From Amoebidium appalachense (taxonomy: Eukaryota; Ichthyosporea), in the NCBI GenBank assembly GCA_963693365.1, contig CAVNZM010000009.1, positions 2,542,001 through 2,606,000 of the forward strand: a DNA stretch of 64,000 nucleotides. The letters run 5' to 3'. How positions within the stretch are numbered: the first letter of the stretch is position 1; every line of letters begins with the position of its first letter. A program made the translations under genes and the position numbers. The notes beneath the pieces are model-generated. The model worked only from the letters and a program-made list of their open reading frames with translations. It was not told the origin of the DNA and did no database searches. Of the stretch, positions 56,500-64,000 are shown piece after piece.

Positions 56500-58262
56500 G
56501 GAGGGAGTCCCACTCAGGGGAACGTGACTGCAGCGTGTGTGTGGTGTACATGTGGCCTGGTGTATTCCTACTGCTGAGAGTGTGGGGGCATCTCCCTTTC
56601 GCGGATTTCTCGCTTGAGAAGTGGTTTCTTCAACGCCTGGTGGTCCACTGCAACCTATGGTAACTTCTACACGCTGTCTACGCTTCTACGCGACCTATTG
56701 GCGGTGGGCTGCTGCAAGTTCTTCAGCTACTTCTGCGCTGCGTGAGTGGAGGGGCGGCTACTTGGTCGTCGGGGAGCTTTCCAAGTGACTGCCAGTCCTT
56801 AGCCTCCAGTCGTATGGCAATGACCGGGTTTGCTTGCATGCATTCTGTAGCTGTGTTTTTCTGTGTGTCCTGCCACAACTAGGTCAGCCACCTTATCAGA
56901 GAGCTAGATGCAGTTTCTCGGGGTTAGCTAGGGGCCGGGCCTGTTGGGATTGTTCTTTAGCTCAGATTTGGTCTGCATTGCTCTTTTCGAGGCTGACTTG
57001 CTTGCTGTGCCTCGATGGGTTTTGAGGGGGGCCTGTTGGGAAGGAGCAGTAATGATGTCTTCTTGCGGAGTGTGGTCTGGTCAACATCGATGCATATGAC
57101 TAGACTAAGTTGGAGCAAACTAGTTTCACGCATACACGTACACTGAAGGTTTTGCCCGCTGGTGTCATTCTTTGTCACTTGTCGCTTTATTTTTATTTCG
57201 TAGCTTTGGCTTTTTCAGTTCTATTGGTGGTTATGTACCCTGTGGCTGCACGTTGCCTTCATCAACGGATCAATAAACCCGAGTCAAAAGAAAACTTTCA
57301 AGCGCAAGCGTCCGCTGATCAACAGTAGGCCGTCTTCTTGTGAAGGGGTGCATTGTTCTTGTCAAGTGAGGCTGGCCCCTGACGACGCAGTGTGCGATGT
57401 CCGCAGCAATACAAAGTGCATAAACCCCCCCTGATCATTGGCCCGCATCAGTGTGTACTGGGAATTTCGAAAATACCAAATTGACCAAGAAGGCTGTTAG
57501 AGCAATAAAGTCAAGTGAGCAGGATGTAAAGCCATATAAAACAGTGATAAAATGATGGTTTTACTCTGATTTTTTATAGGCCTGTTATCAAAGGGCAAAA
57601 AATATCGTACTTCACTGAAAGCACCGCCTGGGCAACAGCAGGGTAGTTTGGTGTCACCGTGTCAGGCAATGATTCGTTTCAGATCACGTCATGATAGAAC
57701 AGCCGCGCCTCTTATCGATCCCGGCATCAGTCCCTGGAATTTTTTCGGCGCGAAGTCGTTTTCACAAATTCACACACCAATATAACTCGTTTGCAATCAA
57801 AAAAACGAAATGATGATGAGAGCCTTTACTAACAACAGAAACATGGACTAATTATCTGTTATTCCTCAGATAACAGCAGTTTTCAGTTACAATACAACGG
57901 GCGGTCGGAGATGCCAGTAGGCCACAGCCAAGTGTACACCAAGGCCCGCACAGCTGATAACCGATTTCCTTTTTGGGACCCAATACCAACACGACGAGCA
58001 CTGGCTGTGCCATGTGACACCGGCTGCCGAGTCACTGACCAGGGTGAGAAATTTATTTTTGGCTAGTGATTTTGGTTACTTTTCACCAGCCTGGGTGGCC
58101 CTAAAACAGAGCCAACAACCGGGCCGTTTCTAGGAGTATTTTCTATACATTTTGCTCTGTTAGGACCTTTTTTTTTTTTTTTTTTGGAGAATTGATGGAT
58201 CTAGCCTTAAAAAGTTAGGGACAATTTTCTGCCCCCCCCCCCCCCTCCCCCCCCCCCCCCCC
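56500..58262. other. possible short transcript region, then no gene seen
   Basis: From the TATA pair to AATAAA at 57271 is about 800 bp that could be one transcript. Within it, frame 57110-57328 encodes a 72-residue protein with one membrane segment (LYFYFVALAFSVLLVVMY), of unknown meaning. From 57400 to 58260 I see no gene; there is a T run (58170-58185) and a C-tract (58232-58262). Confidence 0.3.
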
Positions 58263-58265
58263 TGC

Positions 58266-58478
58266 CCTCCCCTCGACATGTGCACCGTCACGTCATGTCA
58301 CCACTGGATTTTGCATTGAAAACAAAGCACGTGTATAATTGCAAATAGAACAAAAGGAATCAATTCAACGTATTGTGTGTGTGCCACGGTGTGCGTCTCC
58401 ACGCGTACGTGCACGTGTGTGTGTGTGTGCCAGTCAGCTGATCAGGTGGGTTGGTGTTTTGAGTGTGTGTGTGCACAT
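58266..58478. repeat. direct repeat flanking the retrotransposon, left copy
   Basis: CTCGACATGTGCACCGTCAC through GATTTTGCATTGAAAACAAAG and GGTGGGTTGGTGTTTTGAGTG recurs at 61062-61245 in the same orientation with small indels. Confidence 0.85.
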
Positions 58479-59025
58479 CACGGTGTGTGTGACGCGTGAT
58501 GTGTAATACGTGGTAAGTTCGGTATGTAGTAGAGTCGTGTTTATTCACCTTGGAGAGAATACACGCACCAGGACGGAGCACCAGGCCCGGCCTACAACTC
58601 ATATGTATACTTGTATGTACTAGCTTGCATTCAGACAGTGTGTGTTCAGTGTTTGCATAAAGGCGTGAACAATGCAACAGAAGATTTGTCTGCAGACCAC
58701 AGGAGGGGTCTTTGCACTTGGCCGAAAGGTACAAGATGTTTGTTTGGCCGTACTACAGATGTTGTAGTAAAGATTCAACCGAAGTCAAGTCTGCCTGAAT
58801 TCTGCCGGAACTGAAGTTTATATACCTGGGGGGGTTTACGCTGTTTACTCGAGGCAAAGAGAACCAGTCTCAGGTATGGGGGGGGGGGTTTTGCTCGGAA
58901 TATCCCCTCAGCGGTATATCATGATCACGTACATAGATGTCGGGTGGTGACTATATATCAGGGTTTACTTTCTCTACGAGACACCATAAAGACTACAAGG
59001 AGAAATCAATTAGTTGGGGTTCCCC

Positions 59026-59027
<2 letters not shown>

Positions 59028-59077
<50 letters not shown>

Positions 59078-59110
59078 GGGCTCCCCCTCGGGACACTCGG
59101 TATCAGCTGG

Positions 59111-59185
<75 letters not shown>

Positions 59186-60497
59186 TGCGCTATAATTTTG
59201 TAGTGATGTGTTTCTCAAGCCAATCAATACATCTAATAAACAGGTCGTAGTTACGCGTGTTTAGTATAAAATCAAGGATGTTGTAATTTACAGGTAGGCT
59301 ATCTTTCTGGGTGTCTGTTGTGAATGTGACGTGTGTGTGTTGCGGTATTATGTGGTCTATCAAACTACATTTGGCGATACATGACCGGTTAAACTGGTGT
59401 GTGTGTGTGTTGTTTGGGCATGCAAATGATGCCACCTTATACTTATTAGATCTCCACTGTATAGCACGTGTACAGTAAAAGCGTGGTAATTGATCAATAA
59501 TACCATCAGCTAGAGAAAGACCAGTTCTACAGGAAGGTAATATGTATTTAGGTGTTATACACTTGCGAGTGCCATATTTGGCAATATGGTTGAGGCGGTC
59601 AGTATATATAAAACGAGACATAAGGCTTAGTTTTTCAAGGTGTATGCTTTCATCGGGTCTAGTGTCGTGTGGTATCTTTTTCCATTTGTTATATTGCGTG
59701 ATTATCTTGTGATTGTGTACATGTTTAATAAGTAAGTGGCAGTCCAAAGTCACACACACACTATTGCGGGGTTTATTTGTATTTGTGCCCAGGGGAGAAG
59801 GGGAGAGAGAGGGGAGGAAAGAGGGGAGAGGTGAGGAGGGGACAGGTCGGATAGAGAAGAGAGGGTGGGAGGGCAAATACTTCTTTAAGCGGCTTATGTG
59901 CTTATTGAATTTCAGCGCGAGATAGGATACTCTAGCAGCTATTGGGACCAGACCATATATCGAGAGCGTTACAGGCCCAGGTTTACAACAGTTGTTAGAT
60001 AGAAAGGAGGCAACTTCTGCTTCAAGGAAATTTGCCAAGGGTTTAAGCGCTCTAGTTCTCTCTTTCTTGATCCAAGCGGCGAGAAGGGGTAAACCATATT
60101 CACATGCCGGGAAGACAAAAGTGCGAATAAATGTAAGTCTAATAGAAGGATGGAGGGGTGTGTCTTTAAAAATATTAGCCGAGAAGAAAGCTAACCGCTT
60201 ACGAGCCAACTCTACCCTCTTTTCGACCATATGGGGAAACATAACACCAACAGAATCAACCGGAACACCAAGATATTTGTATTCTGGAACTATAGGTACA
60301 GGTTTAGATGATAATGTAAATGTGTGTAAATTGTTAGCTATATCAGGTACAAGAACACCACATTTGTCTATGTTAAGGATCATAAGGTTTGCCTTGCACC
60401 ACTCTGACACTACATCGAACAATCTTTGCAGGCGTCTAGGGGTACGGGCAAGGAGGGACAGATCATCAGCATAGAGAAGTGCAGGCGGAAAGTTAAT
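59028..60497 (-). mobile_element. 5'-truncated non-LTR retrotransposon
   Basis: The minus-strand frame runs from about 60497 to a stop at 59190 and begins inside the reverse transcriptase palm: PPALLYADDLSLLA carries the catalytic Asp pair, followed by the thumb-side motif YKYLGVPVD and a long C-terminal region. Downstream of the stop there is (CA)n on the minus strand (59181-59113), then poly-A (59073-59028), the usual tail of a LINE. The upstream palm, fingers and any endonuclease are absent, so it is dead on arrival. The clade cannot be assigned. No clear target-site duplication was seen. Confidence 0.85.
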
Positions 60498-60499
60498 AT

Positions 60500-61061
60500 A
60501 CCTGGGGCCGGTCCAGCAGGATCGATGCCCGGCTTCCGATTGGCTAACAGGCCGGTATTCTCAAAATTGGAGTCCGGACAACAATTTTCTGATTGGCATA
60601 CAAATATCATTGGTGGAGCGAAAATCCAAAATGATCGGACGCAGCCACCTATGTTGAAGTGAAGCTATATCAAAAGAAGAGCATTTGAGGCCCAAGTGAT
60701 TAGCTTGGAGAACAGAAAAAAAAAAAGAAAAAAAAAAAAGAAACGCGTACGTGAGGGCGGATTCCCGTCCTAGTAGGCCGTGCTCACTGGTGGTCACGGT
60801 CGGCTTCTAAAGATGTTGTATGGCTGCAAGTTTCTTGCCGTCCGTGCCCCGTGTCGTGTACACAGACCCGGATCCGATGTACAGTAACATGATGTACTCT
60901 GTGCACGTGTTCGTTGAAGCCGTGTACGGCTGTGGTAGGTTGTGATTGGCACACCTAAATCATGTTTTCGTTGATTGGTGGACCTAAATTTCGTATTTGG
61001 TTCTCTCAATACCACTTTCGTGCAGTTATACAACAGTGTGTATGTCGGGCCGAGGCTTCCC
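60500..61061. other. intergenic; no gene recognised
   Basis: Complex sequence with an A-rich run at 60715-60740. A minus-strand frame near 60660-60560 was considered but shows no domain signal. Confidence 0.4.
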
Positions 61062-61263
61062 TCCCCTCGACATGTGCACCGTCACGTCATGTCACCACTG
61101 GATTTTGCATTGAAAACAAAGCACGTGTATAATCACAAATAGGAGTCCATTCAACGTATTGTGTGTGTGCCACCGTGTGTGCCTCCACGTGCACGTGTGT
61201 GTGTGCCAGTCAGGTGGGTTGGTGTTTTGAGTGTGTGTGCACATGTGTGTGTGTGGGGAGGGG

Positions 61264-61305
<42 letters not shown>

Positions 61306-61320
61306 TGACGCCTTCGACGG
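61062..61320. repeat. direct repeat, right copy, ending in poly-G
   Basis: This is homologous to 58266-58478 up to about 61245, then GT units and a G-tract at 61269-61304. Confidence 0.85.
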
Positions 61321-61771
61321 CAACAGAAAACGCGGAGGGTGGACACATTCTACATACATGTGTATCTGTAATTGGCAGTAACTGTTCTTAGTAGGTATGC
61401 CACAACTGTATCAGTATGCCTATCATATGGGCCATCAATCCGATCGCGGCCAGCCAATCATCTTTTGCCACATTGTCACATAATATTGCATGGTTATTTA
61501 TTCAAACGATACCAACAACCATTTGCAAGCTGGCCATCATCAATACACACTACTTATTAACCGTACTTCTGAAGGGTTTCTTGTGGATGATAAAATCTGG
61601 CTGCGGGCCTAACATTAGACTACACACCGTGCTGTGGCTGTCTAATTAAGGGGTAATAGAAGGCAACCCATGTACTAGTATATCACACCAGCGCCAGCTA
61701 TAATATAACTCATCATTCTGCCTCACTATTACACGAATACACATCATAGACTACACCTCTCTACTCTCCCA

Positions 61772-61777
61772 TTTATT
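61772..61777 (-). terminator. poly(A) signal of cathepsin-like gene
   Basis: AATAAA on the minus strand lies 44 nt beyond the protease stop codon at 61821. Confidence 0.55.
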
Positions 61778-61820
61778 TCAACAAGCAACTATGCATCCGG
61801 ATCATAACAACACGTATGCA

Positions 61821-62144
61821 CTAATACCCGACCACTTCCGAGTCGACAGGGACCAACCCGTACATCGAGCCGGTCTGTTTGCCGGCCCGAATTAGCCTCT
61901 CATCCTCCGAGTCGGGCACACCGTACCAGCAGTCATCCTCAATGCGAAGGGCATTGCTTCCGCGCGGCAGGCGGAAGAAGCCCATCTCACCCCAGTACGT
62001 GCCTGTGCAGAATATCATATGTCGGTCAGCACCTCAAGCCCACACAGACACCTAAGATACCTGTCAAGTAACTATACAGCTACACTGTATGTACGGTGTA
62101 CACGCCTCGCTACAAATAACCATGTGTCATTATGTATTAAAGAG

Positions 62145-62188
<44 letters not shown>

Positions 62189-62318
62189 CACACACACACA
62201 CACACACAGGGTGGGGCCCACCCGGTATGATGCTAACAGACACACCAGAATGGTCAGGTCCCCGTAAGCGCACGTGCCCACTTGCACCCACAGGTAGCAC
62301 GAAAGAAGATAGATTTTG

Positions 62319-62381
<63 letters not shown>

Positions 62382-62481
62382 AAAAGCACAACTGCCTGCC
62401 CTTTCCCTGCACCCACACTAAGTCAACATTCAATTTCGGTGCTACATAGGGAGAGGGGCTGAGTGAAAGTAGAGAAAGGTG

Positions 62482-62534
<53 letters not shown>

Positions 62535-62651
62535 CACAACTGCCTGCCCTTTCCCTGCACCCACACTAAGTCAACATTCGATTTCGGTGCTGGGTGCTGA
62601 CACTTTCCTATCTTTCTTTCTTTTCTTTTTCTTTTTCTTTTTTGGGTGCGT

Positions 62652-62682
<31 letters not shown>

Positions 62683-62713
62683 TTGGGTGGTTGGTTGGTT
62701 GGTTTGAAAAAAG

Positions 62714-62803
<90 letters not shown>

Positions 62804-62804
62804 T

Positions 62805-62845
<41 letters not shown>

Positions 62846-63005
62846 GGTGATGTATTCTTTAGAGGGTTGGAAATATGGAGGAGACAACAAAGAGGAACAA
62901 CAAGCGTCACAAAAATGGGAATTTCAAAATCAAACAATTTGTGCGTGCAGGCAGAAGACACTTGAACAGAGCCCATCATCAGGGGGGTTCCTATGCCTTC
63001 ACCAA

Positions 63006-63037
<32 letters not shown>

Positions 63038-63928
63038 CTAACCCCATGAGTTGCGGATGACCCAGAACTTGCCCTCCTTCTCGTTCTCTCCCCAGCCCAC
63101 AATCTCCACGTCGTGGTCAATCTCGGTCTCGTTGGTCTTGCCGCGCCACACCCCCCCACGGTAGTTGAAGTTAAGGTCGTCATACGAGATCACACCTGTG
63201 TGTGTGCGTGTTGGTTTTTAGGTGTGTGTAGCTCTACATATTCCCCCACTTCCCCCCCCCTCCCCCCCCAAACACAAAAATTACAAAAAAAAAAAAAAAA
63301 AACCACCCACACACACATTCCTCCTTGCCCGTGGAGCCTACCACTGCAAAGTTTTTTGCCCACTGCATCCGATTCTGATTCTTCAGTCGAAAATGCTATG
63401 CTGCCCCCTTCCACACCACCATCACAATACACACACAAACACACATCTCGTGACACAGACGTCCAAATAGCACACACGCAAACAAAGAAGAACAAGGGAG
63501 CAACAAAGCACACGAAAAGCAACCCCCAAAAACCACAAAAAGCTAGTGGAGGCATAAGCAGTAGTGTGTTTGAGAAGGTGGGGATAGGGTGGAAAGGTGG
63601 ATAGGTGGATGTGCTTGTGGTTGTGCATGTGTGTGTGTGCGCGCGCGGAGCGCGAGTGTTTGCGTGCACTTCTCTCCGTGGGTGTGTTAGCCCCCCTCTC
63701 CCCCCCCACCCCCCTTTTTTTTTGGGGGGGGGGGGGGGGGGGGGGGGGGGAGAGAGGGAGAAGGGGGTTGTGTGTGCTTGCATGTATGTACTTAAGTGTG
63801 TATTACACCCTGGGGAGGGGGGGGGGGGGGGGGGGGGGTTATATACATACCGCAGGTAATGGGGCCGTTCTGGTGGATCTCCATCATCATAGCCTCCACA
63901 CTGCGAGGCACTGGGCCCCACTCCTTCA
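61821..63928 (-). CDS. cathepsin Z-like papain-family protease, 3' part
   Basis: This is a lysosomal or secreted C1A cysteine protease; only the C-terminal part is in the window. Exons 63928-63851, 63195-63043 and 62002-61821 join in phase 1 at both junctions. Exon A has MEIHQNGPITCG, the segment typical of cathepsin Z/X (NGPISCG). Exon B has the catalytic His in IDHDVEIVGWG and the catalytic Asn in FWVIRNSWG. Exon C continues TYWGEMGFFRLPRGSNALRIEDDC. The exons with the active-site Cys and the propeptide lie beyond 64000. The tail after CWYGVPD is about 25 residues of family-atypical sequence. The last intron holds an intronic repeat family member next to its donor. Confidence 0.88.
62145..62385. 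repeat. C-tracts, (CA)n and poly-A in cathepsin last intron
   Basis: Poly-C at 62144-62186 with CA units, and poly-C at 62320-62349 followed by CA and poly-A (62360-62385). On this minus-strand gene these tracts are G-rich in the sense direction, an exception. Confidence 0.85.
62360..62592. repeat. poly-A plus 58-bp unit, duplicated
   Basis: GCACAACTGCCTGCCCTTTC through CAATTTCGGTGCT occurs at 62386-62443 and again at 62534-62591 with one mismatch. Each copy is preceded by a poly-A run (26 and about 50). Confidence 0.9.
62708..62844. repeat. (GT)n and poly-G in cathepsin last intron
   Basis: About 45 GT units (62714-62801) are followed by about 37 G (62808-62844). The sense strand is C then CA, adjoining the repeat family member. 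Confidence 0.9.
62846..62998 (-). repeat. intronic repeat family, subfamily 1 (cathepsin gene)
   Basis: The sense strand reads GAACCCCCCTGATGATGGGC, then CAAGTGTCTTCTGCCTGCAC and TATTTCCAACCCTC, ending at a C-tract. Only a C-tract and about 10 bp separate it from the intron donor at 63042. It is nearly identical to 10437-10600. Confidence 0.85.
63733..63840. repeat. two poly-G tracts in cathepsin upstream intron
   Basis: G-tracts at 63724-63750 and 63817-63838, C-rich on the sense strand and directly after the exon A donor at 63850. Confidence 0.85.
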
Positions 63929-64000
63929 CTGCAATCCCATCCATCGGTCAATACCCTGAACCTCCCTCCCTCCCCCTCCCCCCCAAACACACACACAAAC

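Noticed and set aside
60561-60797. Extension of the LINE reverse transcriptase upstream of 60497
   Set aside because: The frame there lacks palm or finger motifs and is separated by a stop; the element appears truncated at about 60497.

Overview
This is a nuclear window from a eukaryote. Its genes are split by canonical GT-AG introns, often 0.3-3.4 kb long, and both introns and intergenic DNA are packed with very long C/G homopolymers, (CA/GT)n and (GA/CT)n arrays. The gene set is a selenocysteine-type selenophosphate synthetase, an exostosin-like glycosyltransferase, a D-type-like cyclin, a two-finger GATA factor, a cathepsin Z-like protease and an ABCA-like fragment. I infer an opisthokont, possibly a unicellular holozoan, but nothing here fixes the taxon. 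There is no sign of prokaryotic, organellar or CRISPR sequence.

Layout. 0.15-3.2 kb (-): a secreted Cys-rich protein of unknown function, with a large hairpin in its last main intron. 4.5-7.3 kb: simple repeats, a tRNA-derived SINE, and a roughly 1-kb inverted repeat enclosing an array of GCAGAAT/ATTCTGC palindromes. 7.65-12.3 kb (-): selenophosphate synthetase in four exons, with an in-frame TGA and a candidate SECIS element downstream. 12.3-13.1 kb: a bidirectional promoter and an orphan ABCA-like exon. 14.4-18.5 kb (+): a protein with an AT-hook and 13 tandem Cys/His zinc-binding units. 19.4-20.9 kb: a second copy of the 11.7-13.2 kb block; its selD exon is orphaned, while its ABCA-like exon continues to 21.65 kb. 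23.6-27.9 kb (+): the glycosyltransferase, whose 3' end is tandemly duplicated to about 29.2 kb. 29.2-35.6 kb: mostly no recognisable genes. 35.65-38.5 kb (+): cyclin. 40.5-50.1 kb (-): GATA factor in seven exons. 50-58 kb: repeats, weak retroelement-like remnants, a duplicated TATA promoter and a 1.6-kb TG/CA tract. 59.0-60.5 kb (-): a 5'-truncated non-LTR retrotransposon. 61.8-63.9 kb (-): 3' part of a cathepsin Z-like protease that runs off the window.

Most gene models were built by matching splice phase across hand-read exon ends. In the selD, GATA, glycosyltransferase and cathepsin models every junction keeps frame. Two other genes (the cyclin and the zinc-repeat protein) show single-base frame breaks at or near homopolymers, which may be assembly errors.

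The most unusual signal is a family of about eleven related sequences that all lie inside introns of five different genes, all in the same orientation relative to transcription, and all bordered by C-tracts on the sense strand. I know of no name for it; it resembles what an introner-type family would look like.
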